A DNA stretch of 64,000 nt from Ptychodera flava (Eukaryota > Hemichordata > Enteropneusta > Ptychoderidae), in NCBI RefSeq assembly GCF_041260155.1, contig NC_091938.1, forward strand, positions 13,793,428-13,857,427, read 5' to 3'. The notes below the pieces were generated by a model. That model was not told where the DNA came from. It saw only the letters and a program-made list of their open reading frames with translations, and made no database searches. This document shows positions 52,299 to 62,882 of the stretch, in pieces; positions within the stretch are counted from its first letter, which is position 1, and every line of letters begins with the position of its first letter. The position numbers and the translations under genes are program-made.

Positions 52299-52507
52299 TA
52301 GAAGCATTGGCAGTCAAGCGTCAGTGAGCTTTTCTTTTCGAACCACAGACTCTATCCAATATTTATTTGAACTTTTATGAAGACGATAATTCTTTTAGAT
52401 AATGTATAATTAGGCAAAGACTTGTTGGATCACCTTGCAATATTCGTCTTACTTCTTATATTTGTATTTACTAATGTTCCAGAAATTATTGAACTAAATA
52501 TGTGATA

Positions 52508-53487
52508 CTACACGTGGAGAAATTACCTGCCACCTAGAGTATGTTATATAATCGATGTTAAGCCGAAATACCCGGGCGCACACTGCAATCTGCACGGTGG
52601 CCAAACCCATGTGTATGCTGTGCAGCTTGGAAATTTATAAGAAAATCTGCTGAGTTTCATCTGAATAAAGTCAAATTCAGTGAATCTCCACACATTTTGA
52701 TTCTCAACATCGAAATTTAGCACCGAAAGTACGATAAATTCGGCGAAGTCGAAGGCTGAGGGACAGACCATTAGATCTTGGGAGGGGATGATCACGATCG
52801 GATTGTAAAAAAAAGTGTACAACTGAAATTTTCAAATTTTAATTCTTTTTCCAAATGAGAATAGCTGTGCAAATTATTTTTCTTAGTCTTGCAGATTTAT
52901 TTTACTCTATTGTGTTCTAAATATTTTGTTTATTTTGCAATGTAGTGTGAAAATTTCCCCCCCCACTTTCTTTTCTTTTCAGTTTCTGACCACCCCTCCA
53001 ATATCTAAAGGTTCGTCCCTTAGATCTCTTGTACGAGATAAAAATGTTTTGCGTAAGCATGCACGCGTACACATAGTTTGGCAGGAGTATGCGATAAAGC
53101 GGCGGCCAAACAAAAAAAAATAAACCGACAATGGTATCATCGCTAATCAGTGCCTTTTCTCCCTTTTTTTGACTGACACAGGGTAACATCAACGCTTTAA
53201 TGAATGCTACAATAGTGCTAAAATACAGCCATTATCTTTATACTGCAAAACACATGCCAGTAATAAACTTGTTGTGGTCGAAATATTTTTCATGTGACAG
53301 AAAATGACTTTGGTCAGTTTGGAAAAACACATGCCAGCTGTTTGTTCAGTTACTCGAAACTGAATCTGATTCCGAGGCCAATTTCAGCGATGTTCAACAT
53401 GGCGTTTTACAGGTAATGTTGTACTAGTAAGAGTAGGAGACGATTATAAAGCATACTCTAGGTGGCAGGTAATTTCTCTGTGTGTAG
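52508..53487. mobile_element. 980-bp element with CTACAC/GAGAAATTACC terminal inverted repeats
   Basis: Left GAGAAATTACCTGCCACCTA (52517-52536) is repeated exactly in reverse complement ending at 53478, the match continues to about TATAATCG inside, and CTACAC marks both outer edges. No transposase frame and no clear target duplication. Confidence 0.75.
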
Positions 53488-53786
53488 TTTCTTTATTTCT
53501 TCATTTTGCTATTGGAAAAAATCGTGACTCTTTTGCCATTTCGCCATTTCACCATTTCGCAGATTACCATTAGCCCTAAAAATGTTTCTAAAGAATCCAA
53601 CGGGAAAGTTGAAAATGAATGGACGAACCAAAGACGACATTGCCATTAGGTTCTGTGAAAAATGTGCACAATATTTTCATAGGAAATGCACACGTATTTT
53701 GAAGTAATGAGAAAAATAGGGGTGCCCAAATATTGATAAAACTCTTAAACACAATTGAGTGCAAAACTCTGTAACCTACAGAGTAA

Positions 53787-54097
53787 GGTAGTATGCATCT
53801 CAAAAGTGAATGATTTAACTTTTTTCAAGTTTTCCTCGAGAAACCGTTCAACCATTCACTTTCAAAATCAACAATGAAAATCGGGGTCAGCGTGCAATAT
53901 TGGTACAAGAGAAACAATTACCCAAGATTTACCGTGTTAACGCTACTGAGTAATATATCATTTTGATTCAAAAAGCTAAGACCGTGAAAGGTTTTCCTAC
54001 CAAAAGAGTTTCAAAATGAACCCCAACAAGCGGTAGATCACAAAATAATTAGAATGATTTGAGAATCCAAATATTTGTCAGCAAGGCGCATTCTTCC
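53787..54097. mobile_element. MITE copy, GGTAG family
   Basis: GTAA (worn TTAA), then GGTAGTATGCATCTC. The interior (AAGTGAATGATTTAAC, GAGAAACAATTACCCAAGATT, AAAATGAACCCC) follows the 18166-18517 copy. The right end is worn (GCGCATTCTTCC). Confidence 0.68.
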
Positions 54098-54609
54098 TTC
54101 CTTACGAGTTATCCGGACAGTAAACTTGCTAATTACCCAGCGAGTTCATGATCGGTAATTGCCAAAGCATTTGTGTACTAGTAATTCGCCTCCATAACTT
54201 GATATTTGATCTGGCGGCAACCCCATGGATGGCAAAGTGTAAGCACAGACACAGACAGCTACAGTGCATGCAGTGATAGCATAATAACCAATTTTAGACA
54301 TAATGCACTCAAAGTAAAAACGGTGTACCCATACAAAAAATGTTGAACAAAGTGATGAAACTGAGGCACGGGACCGACTGTGCAAAAAAGATTTTTGTAA
54401 CCTCAAAGGACATTGTCTGATTGAACAGTCCCATTTGAAACTTTTTTCATAAACGATCAATTTTATTCTGATTCAAACACAATTATTTAATACCACTCCA
54501 ACTTTCAATCACTTTCCTAAGTCGACTTTCCTCCAAAGAAATTGTAAAGGAAGGAACATACAGAAGAGATTTATAATCTCTCGATCTCGATGCACTGGCA
54601 TTGAATAGA

Positions 54610-56600
54610 ACAACAGTTTTAAAATGAACGAGAACAGTAAACTGGTATATACATCTTTAGTTGTGACACTTTTTTTAAGAGAGCAAATTCAAGATCGAAA
54701 TTTCGTCTAATTTTAATGTAAATGGTCAAGTGAACAGACGAAATCATTAAATTTGCCCATATTTCGACTTTCATTCTCTGATTTCAGGGTGAAAAAATGG
54801 TTGGCCGAATAATGTCACGGATTCTCACAAGGCTTTTTACCTATTCCTCACACTTTAACTTTAGGCAAAATCTATTATATTTAGAAAAGGGCCAAATGCG
54901 CTTCATCTACTCGCCTAAAATATTTGAAATTTGATAATTACCCTTCATTCTATTTTTTTTAATTGAATACCTAAATTAGAAAATGGACTGGCCGCAAAGT
55001 GTTATGGATTCAGAGCGGTATCTTTTGCGGTCAAACTTATTTGTAATCAATAATGCAAATAGAATTACGAATTGGGTGAAATACTAAATTGTAGTTGGTT
55101 TTCCCGAGTAGGAATAGCGACGTGAACCGCTAGTTGTGCAATGTTAACTGCAAATCGAAATTAGAAATTAGAAATTGGCACCACGTGACCAACTTAGGGA
55201 GCCTCCATATTTTACAGAGGTGTCGGCGGAAATCAGGGGGTTTAGTTTTACGACACGGCTGAAGTCAGACATTACACTGTTGGGAGGGTTATTGTACATA
55301 AGCCTTTTGTGGAACTATGGCAATAACAACAAAATTGAACGAAATGTAAAACGAACCATGTAGTTTAAAAACTTAAGATAGGAAATGAGTACATGGATGT
55401 AACTGCAGCAGTTGTCTGTAAAACTGTGGCAGTTTACGAACTTTCTGTAAATAGAACTACAGTTTTGAAACTAACACGAACAGTAAAACGGTATATTCAC
55501 TTCTGGATATGACACTTTAGCCTACGATTAATCGTTTGATTCTGACGAGTTACTTTGAATGTCAAGTTCGTGGATGTCAAAACCCCTACCACCTACAGGG
55601 AGTAGTAAACTTGACACTAAAAGTGACCCCTCAGAAGCCAATGATTAATTTTAGGCAAACTGTCATAACTAGAAACGTGTATAATCCGCGTAAAAGTGAT
55701 CATTTGATTCTGAGGGGGCCAACTTTAGTATCAAGTTCACTACCCCCGTAAAGGGAGTTGACATCCGTGAACTTGACACTCAACGTAACTCGTCAGAATC
55801 AAACGATTGAATTGTAGACAAAAAGTGTCACAACTACAGATGTATATACCAGTTTACTGTTCTCGTTCGTTTTAAAACTGTTGTTCTATTCATCGAATGT
55901 TCGTAAACTGCTACAGTTGTATTGATGTAGACACCCACTGCAGTTATTATCGAATGGACATCCATGACAGTTGTATCAATACAGAGATTGTAAACTATTA
56001 AGGTTATACTCATATCGAATGTACATCGATTCATGGTTGTGTATTACGTATCATTCAATTTTGTTGGTATTACCATAGTTAAACAAACAGCTTTTGTAAA
56101 ATGCAACTCCCCAAACTGTCTTTTTAATGTCTGACCCCCGAACAGTGTTGAAAAACTAAATCCCCTGCTATCTACCGACCTCTCCCCCCCCCGTCAAAAA
56201 TGAAAGTTCCCTAAGTTGGAATCACGTGGTGCAAATTTCTAATTTCTAATTCGATTTGCTGTTATCATTGCACAACTCTAGAGGGGTTTCATCTGTAAAG
56301 TCGCTATTCTTTTTCGGGAAAACCAACTACAATTTAGCATTTTACCCCATTCGTAATTTCTATTTGCATTTATTTGTTAAAAAGAAGGTTGCCCGATAAA
56401 GATATGGTGCTGAACATGTAATTCTTAATTCAGTAATAGAATGCTAACAGAGCTAATTCAAGATCGAAATTTGGTCTAATTTTAATATAAATGGTCAAGT
56501 GACCCGATGAAATCATGAAATTTACCCATATTTCGAGTTTCATTCTCTGATTTCAGGGTGCAAAAATGGTTGGTCGAATAATGTCGCGAATTATTTACTT
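54610..56600. repeat. Composite ~2-kb inverted repeat
   Basis: Left 55040-55345 and right 56040-56370 are reverse complements with mismatches (shared AACTACAATTTAG, TTTCTAATTTCTAATTCGAT and CACGTGGTG segments). Nested inside, 55490-55570 pairs with 55735-55855 (CGTTTGATTCTGACGAGTT). The centre is near 55,670-55,705. Outside, 54685-54830 and 56455-56590 are direct repeats (TTCAAGATCGAAATTT...AAATGGTTGG). No coding content. Confidence 0.72.
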
Positions 56601-57607
56601 CGATCCAAAATCATAATTTCTATTTGAGCTTTGGGCTTGGTCTATTGGGATTCGCTCTGACGTAAATGATAGACACCTAGGAACAGCCAATCAGATTGAA
56701 CCAAAACAGAAATACTCTTGTCAACAATACACTGTACGTTGTAGACACAATATATTGAGTTGACAGGCTGAATACTTCGTATTGCACTCTTATATTTAAT
56801 GACAAGAAAATAAAATTAGGAAGATACATAGTACAAAAGTCACTGCAAATTATCCAAAGTTACATTCCCTTTAGGCTTTAATTATATCATAACATGTACA
56901 AAATGCACAACTGCACAAGAAAATTATTTTAAAGCACGTGCACGGCACAACATGATAAAAATCCAACTTGATAAACTGGAGCGCTAGCTTGTGGTGTTAA
57001 ATTAAGAATCAATCGTGCGTTTCAAATGGAGTGACCTAATCAAGCCCATATTTCGCATTGAGTTTCCATATCTTTTTGTCATATAGCTGAACAGAAATCT
57101 AGTTGACTTTTTCTAAGTTCAGTTTCATAAAATTCAATCAAAATTGTAATGGTTGTTGTGTAAAGATTGATAAATGGTAGACAGCTGCAGTTACAAGCAA
57201 AATAGTCACAACAGTTATAAACATCAAATGATAAATGTCTCTGGACAGACAGATCAAACGTTAAAGAATCATAGCATTCCTAAAATAAAACATTATTCTT
57301 ATTTTTCACAAAAAGGACATTAAGAAACAAAGGGAATATATGTAGAATTTTAAGGAAAAAGTCAATGGGAATTAAAGTTGCCTTGGTGTTTCTGCTTCGT
57401 TGTTACCACAATATTTATCAATTACAGGCACAATTTTCAATAGAGCACTACTTGCATGAAACTTAACTTTTACTATAAACAGAAAACATAACGTCAGCTA
57501 GGTTTCTCCATCATTGAAAAATGAGCAAATTTTATTCAGTGATCAAGAATGCCCTATACTTTGTTCTACTCATGAGGAACCCTGCTCGGTGGCTAAGTGT
57601 TGTCACT
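56601..57607. other. Non-coding stretch downstream of TRIM gene B
   Basis: AT-rich sequence with no exon or repeat that I recognise. It includes the 3' flank of gene B, which is not clearly related to the flanks of A and C. Confidence 0.45.
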
Positions 57608-59827
57608 CTATAAGATTTTCAAGCAGCAATTCTCCATGTCTACAACAACTATTTTCAACGGTTCTCCACCGATAACTGCCAAACTCGCAGGATATTTAAG
57701 GCCCTCTCTGATTCCAATGGTTGCCAAAAGATTACCATGTAGGTCATATTTTATAATACTATCATTATCACACACATAGACATATTCATTGTATACAGTT
57801 ATACCCCGGTCATCCATTCTCCTGTCACCTGTTGCTGATGTTGTTCCAAACCTGCTCAAATACTTCCCACCCTCCTCAAACATCTGAATGTAGCCACCAA
57901 AGAGAGTATTACAATCTACAGCAAGAACTATTCCAGAACTCCTAATAGCAATACTAGACAATATACTGAGCATGCCCTTCATTTGAAATGACTTTATGTA
58001 AGACCCATCATTTGCAAAGATTTTGATCTTCTCAGACAACCTGACGGGATCAGCTACATAGACATCCATAGTAAGAGGATGTATCGCAATATACTTAGGA
58101 GTGGTCAACTTTCCCTGACCAAAAATATCAATCAAATTTCCATCCATATCACTGACAACTACCTGATTATTGCCATCGTCTAAACTGTAGTATAAGTGGT
58201 TTACATCTGAAACAGCCACATCTGTTGGCTTGAAACTATTCTTGAAGTGTGTATATTCTATGACTTTCTTACAGTTACCGTCTGTATCCAGTACCTGCAG
58301 TCTGTTGTTACCATGGTCGGCCGTCACCATGTCTCCATCTTTGTTAATACTAACGCCTAGCGGATTTAAGAACTTCCCTTTTTGAGAACCTCTACCCCCA
58401 AATACCTTTACAAACCCTTTAATGACTGGAATTTCTACTGGTGTACCCATAATTGGCTCATCATCAACTGTTGCAATTATGGTGTAGTTACCATGCATTT
58501 CTGTGCGGCTTGTAATTCTGTATGTACCATCCTTGTTGTCATGGACTTTCATGTCTTCAATTGATCCGTCTGGTTTTATTACAGTAACGTTAATTTTTCC
58601 ACTTGTAGTGGCTTGTTTCCCTCTTGAATCTCTTGTCGTTATCAGCAGGTCAAAAACCTCGCCCTTCAGAAGCTGCTTTGGAATATTCTCCACTGTGGAG
58701 TTTGAGTAAGACACTTTAGATATCAGCTGCCCCACTTTTCCCTGCACATCTTCCTCACAGGGCCTGAAACTCACAATGTTTGGCTGAAAAGGGGGCGCTG
58801 ATTTTGACGAAAGTAATTTTGTTATATGTCGATCAATGACTGGCTTTGTAGATAACACTTGAGCAGCATTTTCATGAGACATAAGGTTTTTCAAGTAATT
58901 TGAAGTAACGCTTATAGACTCAAGCTCCTTTTCTATCTCACTGATATTTATTGCTTTCATTTGTAAGTCATACAGTTTCTTTAACTCAGCTGTGAGTCTC
59001 TTTTCATCATATGTTAACTGTTGCATGGCTTTCTGAAGCCTCAAGCTCAACTGTTTTCCAGCTTCTTCGTCTTTTTTCTGTAGTACAGTACGAGCTTCCA
59101 TGGAGGCTGCTTTACTTTTCTGGGCTTTATGTTCTTTCAGTTCCAGCTGGCTAAGCATTCGCTCCAAGTAGCCAAGGTACTCGTCTGCTGCAGTGTTCAA
59201 ATCTCTGTGTACATGTTGTGGTATGCGATGATTGACGATGGTGCAGTCAGAACAGACTGGTACCTGGCAAGTGTCACAGTAGAATCTGACCTCCTTGTCT
59301 GGATGCACGTCACAGTATACCGCTTTGTTCGTCATGTTTGGTGTGTAGGTGGACTTTGATTCAGCAAACTCACCAATTGGTAGTACTTGATGTGATCTCG
59401 TTACTGCAATATTTTTGTGGATTTTTACGCAAGGCTGACACAAATGTTGAGCACATTCTACACACCTCATAACCGCATCTGATTCTTGACAGCTATCACA
59501 CTTTGCAGCAGGTTTCTCATCTCCTTTGGCTCGAGCCTGAAAATCTTCGATGAGACCAGCAATGAAAAAATTGCTTTTCAGCGCTTGCACTCCGCCATGA
59601 GGGAGTGGACATGAAGTTTTACATGTTGGGCAATTTAAAACACCTTGTTTCTCCACCAAAGTGAGTAGGCACTGCTCACAATATGTATGCAAGCAGGGCA
59701 GAACTTTGGGATTGGTGTATCTTTCAAAACAAATGACGCACGAAAGGAAATCCTCTCCGATCTGGTCAAGAACTTTCCCAACACTTGATGCTGCTGCTGC
59801 CATATTGCTTTCTAGTGAACTGATCAA
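57608..59827 (-). CDS. TRIM/NHL gene B: intact RING-B-box-coiled-coil-filamin-NHL protein
   Basis: One uninterrupted frame of 739 codons, no introns. Met9 (ATG at 59803, AGCAATATGG context) aligns with the start of gene A and is the likelier start. RING: C30-x2-C33, C45-x-H47-x2-C50-x2-C53, C66-x2-C69, complete C3HC4. B-box 1: C110/C113/C122/C125/C130/C133/H137/H146. B-box 2: C172/H175/C184/C187/C192/C195/H200/H207. Coiled coil ~210-315. Filamin/ABP280 repeat ~378-468 (IKPDGS, KDGTYRI). NHL propeller ~470-739. This is the architecture of TRIM2/3/71, cytoplasmic E3 ubiquitin ligases with RNA- or protein-binding propellers. All metal ligands are present, so the ligase should be active. It differs from A and C at many positions and ends CCLKIL rather than CCLKMFVE. 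Orthology to one vertebrate TRIM cannot be decided; it looks like a lineage-specific copy. Confidence 0.93.
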   Translation of the reverse strand: MISSLESNMAAAASSVGKVLDQIGEDFLSCVICFERYTNPKVLPCLHTYCEQCLLTLVEKQGVLNCPTCKTSCPLPHGGVQALKSNFFIAGLIEDFQARAKGDEKPAAKCDSCQESDAVMRCVECAQHLCQPCVKIHKNIAVTRSHQVLPIGEFAESKSTYTPNMTNKAVYCDVHPDKEVRFYCDTCQVPVCSDCTIVNHRIPQHVHRDLNTAADEYLGYLERMLSQLELKEHKAQKSKAASMEARTVLQKKDEEAGKQLSLRLQKAMQQLTYDEKRLTAELKKLYDLQMKAINISEIEKELESISVTSNYLKNLMSHENAAQVLSTKPVIDRHITKLLSSKSAPPFQPNIVSFRPCEEDVQGKVGQLISKVSYSNSTVENIPKQLLKGEVFDLLITTRDSRGKQATTSGKINVTVIKPDGSIEDMKVHDNKDGTYRITSRTEMHGNYTIIATVDDEPIMGTPVEIPVIKGFVKVFGGRGSQKGKFLNPLGVSINKDGDMVTADHGNNRLQVLDTDGNCKKVIEYTHFKNSFKPTDVAVSDVNHLYYSLDDGNNQVVVSDMDGNLIDIFGQGKLTTPKYIAIHPLTMDVYVADPVRLSEKIKIFANDGSYIKSFQMKGMLSILSSIAIRSSGIVLAVDCNTLFGGYIQMFEEGGKYLSRFGTTSATGDRRMDDRGITVYNEYVYVCDNDSIIKYDLHGNLLATIGIREGLKYPASLAVIGGEPLKIVVVDMENCCLKIL

Positions 59828-60629
59828 CTCTTGTCAACTGGAAAGTCATGTGATACAGGCCCTCTAGGTTACTGCTCTTGTCAAAATATACAAGAGCAAT
59901 GCTTGTGTTAACTATTCATATTAGTACAAACAGCTAAAAACCCACTTTGTAAATATGGCTAGTTTGCATTTGTGGATACCCTCGCGATGTGATAAAAGAT
60001 TATACAGACAGAAAAAAACAAGCTATACTTGGGAAAACATTTTTCATTCAAAGTTTAACCTTTGCTTCTCAACTAGATTTTATAGGGCAGGGTCACACTT
60101 GTGCTTAGGCTTGCATTTCTATGCAGACAATGTCAGTAGAATAGTTTCTTTTGCTTTGATGGTTCTAATAAACTGCTTCTGTTTCATTGTTTTTGGTGGT
60201 GGTGTAATATTTGAAGCAGTGGTGCATAATGTACTGGTTGAATAAAAGTAAGCAAAATAGTTTATCTAATATATACATTTGGCGTACTATGGCAGGGTCA
60301 CAGTTGTCTGAATTCTACTGACTTGTGCCTTTCAAATATTTTTTTTGTGGTAACACATGTGCTGACAATGTTCAAGTTCACGGGTTTTATATCCGGAATG
60401 TACGTCAAAAGGGAATACTGAAAGCCCTCTGAAGAAAGTTCAATATGAGTATCAGATAAAAAGGATAAGATCAAAGATTGAAAAGCTAAATTTAGAAGTT
60501 TTCTGTCACACTGTGTGACAGACGTACTATACAAATGTACAATGATAAAGTTTGACCATTTAACGGTTTTATGGTACCTTAAGAATGTCATAAACATTCA
60601 CTGTCAGGATTTAGATATAAAGGGGCGCT
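59828..60629. other. Intergenic stretch upstream of TRIM gene B
   Basis: Contains the presumed promoter of gene B (minus strand). The first 80 bp share short matches (GGCCCTCTAGGT / GGCCCCCTAGGT) with the same position upstream of gene A, so part of the promoter region is conserved between paralogs. No other gene is seen. Confidence 0.45.
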
Positions 60630-60790
60630 GCAGGTTACAGTACAGAGCGTATTTCGCTCAAAATAAGTTTTTTTTTTGCGAATATTCATTCAATTATAAG
60701 GATTTTATTAACCCAAGATTTAAATATTGGTTGGGTTCACCTTTTAGGGTGCCAAGCAGGCATGGGTCAGTCTTTCAACCCATGCACTTT
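60630..60790. repeat. Dispersed repeat, copy 2 (copy 1 at 40705-40860)
   Basis: Shares GCGTATTTCGCTCAAAA and AAATATTGGTTGGGTTCACC with copy 1. Confidence 0.65.
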
Positions 60791-60974
60791 TAGAATGGAG
60801 ACGGATAATACAAAATAAAATAGTCTTTTTTTCTACATGTCTCTTGTTTCAAGCGAAATGTCAAATTTCAGAAAAAGTATCACATTTTGTCTATCACAGG
60901 TACACTTTGTGTTCTTTTAGTTCCGAATAACTCGCCATTCTGTTCAATGTCATTGACTTAGGTGTTTACCAAAC

Positions 60975-62324
60975 TCATGTATTTTAGTCCTTATTCCTGA
61001 ACATTTTTTGTTTTGACTGTGTAGTTTGTATTAAAATACTTTTGCTTTGTTCCGTATTTTCAGTTCAGATATTTATCAATGTTTTATTATTAGAAGACCT
61101 TTCTGGTATTCATCTTTTTGCCCGTCTGATATCAGAGTCACAGTCAATAAACATGCCAGTGATATAGATAATGATGGCACCCTAAGTAGAGTTGTGAACC
61201 ATTTGGTCAATGTCAGGTTCACTCACCCTCTTTCCATGGCCCCTCACCACAATAGAGAGCAAGGCTATGATTAACAATGATACATAGCTTATTTACAGTG
61301 TCAAATTAACACAAGATTTTATTGTGGCACACAATAATGAAACATGCGAGAAAACGATGGTGCAAAAAGTCTTTACATGTAACACCACCTGTTAACAACA
61401 AAGAAAGCAAAACATACTTAAAATTTATATTTATTGTAACAGTCTGAAATATATGCTTAATATTAGTTAATGGCTATTTTAATGAATTACAGATGCTGGT
61501 GTATTGCTATATTACTCCCTACATCAATAAAGTTCATTGGTTGACTGTTACAAGGGATTTGAATTTTTTCATGCAAAGTTTTCCTTTCATGAAGCATACA
61601 GACCATAGTTGTTGAGAAATACAAATTAATAACATACTGCAAACACAGCAAAAAGACACGTATACGCAAGGATCAAATATTTAGTTGATTGAAGTGTCAT
61701 TCTGAGTTTTGCAACAGTTAAAAACATTGCAAGCTGACCCGAATTAGACTTGTGCGGTTGGGTAAATTATTACGACCAGTTGATTTTCTTTAATTAATGA
61801 AAAGCAACTGAAGAGAAAGGTAAACCTGTATTGTACCAATGAAGGCTACACAATACGAAAAAGCGGTCAAATTAAGAAGTACACACAATGCTTATCTACT
61901 CACTATCAACTGCTGAAGACGTAATTAATACACAATACTGTTCTGTTTCGAACAAAATGCAAAATAAATCTTTATATAGCACAAATAATGTACCAGATAA
62001 GTAAAAAACGAGATGATTTGCCAATACTATATACAAAGTGAAAGAACGAGGGAAAGTTACAAAATTCGATAGCCCAGTGCAAAAGGGGCGTATCTCCTAT
62101 ACTGTAACACAGGCGATACGCCCCTCTGGCACTGGGCCATCGATTCTCTGTGCTTCAATATTGATTTAGAAATGTTCTGGGTGTACACACCTCTGCTTAA
62201 TATACCCTGCCTTAAGAAGTCATGAACAAAAACTTTCATATTTGCAGGTCACATTATGTGAGTATTATCATGTGTAGTTAAGGACAAAGTGCTCCTTAGT
62301 CACTATTCTCACTCAACCAACAAC
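60975..62324. repeat. Cassette flank, copy 2 (copy 1 at 44760-46102)
   Basis: Same order of landmarks as copy 1, downstream of TRIM gene C. Diverged by substitutions and small indels. Non-coding. Confidence 0.72.
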
Positions 62325-62760
62325 TTCAGACAGCAGTTGTCACGGTCAACAACTACTATTTTAACGGTTACTCCATTAATGACCCACAGGATTCTTCAGG
62401 TCCTCGCTGATTCCCATTATTGCCAAGAAATTACCATGATAAACGTCATATTTGATAATATTGTCATTATAACATGCAAAGATAACCTCTTAGTGAAAAG
62501 TAATGCCTCTTTCACCCTAACCTAACCTAAACTAAGCTTTTGAGATGTAGTTATTCTCATCAAAACATTTACATGTAGCTTTCTTTGGTATGAGCGTTGA
62601 TCACAAATACAATGCCTGTATTGGCTATTGTTATAGAAGACATCACACTTTAGAAAACCCTCACTGAAAATGACTCGACAAAAGACCCATCCTTTGTGTT
62701 GATTGTGTTTCTCTCTTACCAACCATTATCTGCTACGTACATGTCCCCAGTGAATGCAAA
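62325..62760 (-). pseudogene. Decayed NHL-repeat fragment downstream of TRIM gene C
   Basis: The plus-strand segment CAGTTGTCACGGTCAACAAC (62333-62352) corresponds to the end of the TRIM coding region, and GTCATATTTGATAATATTGT (62447-62466) to the last NHL blade. Minus-strand 62755-62640 keeps the GDVYVAD-type and FSEG-like blade. Frames are broken in several places. It is the counterpart of 46103-47060, without the 520-bp insertion. Confidence 0.72.
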
Positions 62761-62882
62761 TGAAAATTAAACCAAGTTGCTTCATCATCAAAAACATGAC
62801 TGTTTCATCATGTTCAGTGATTAAAAATGTCAATGCAGCTGTTCTTCACTTATGAGACACCGTACTTTATGACTTTGTGTTA

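Noticed and set aside
59129-59867. Plus-strand frames opposite TRIM gene B
   Set aside because: Antisense shadows of the RING and B-box coding sequence.
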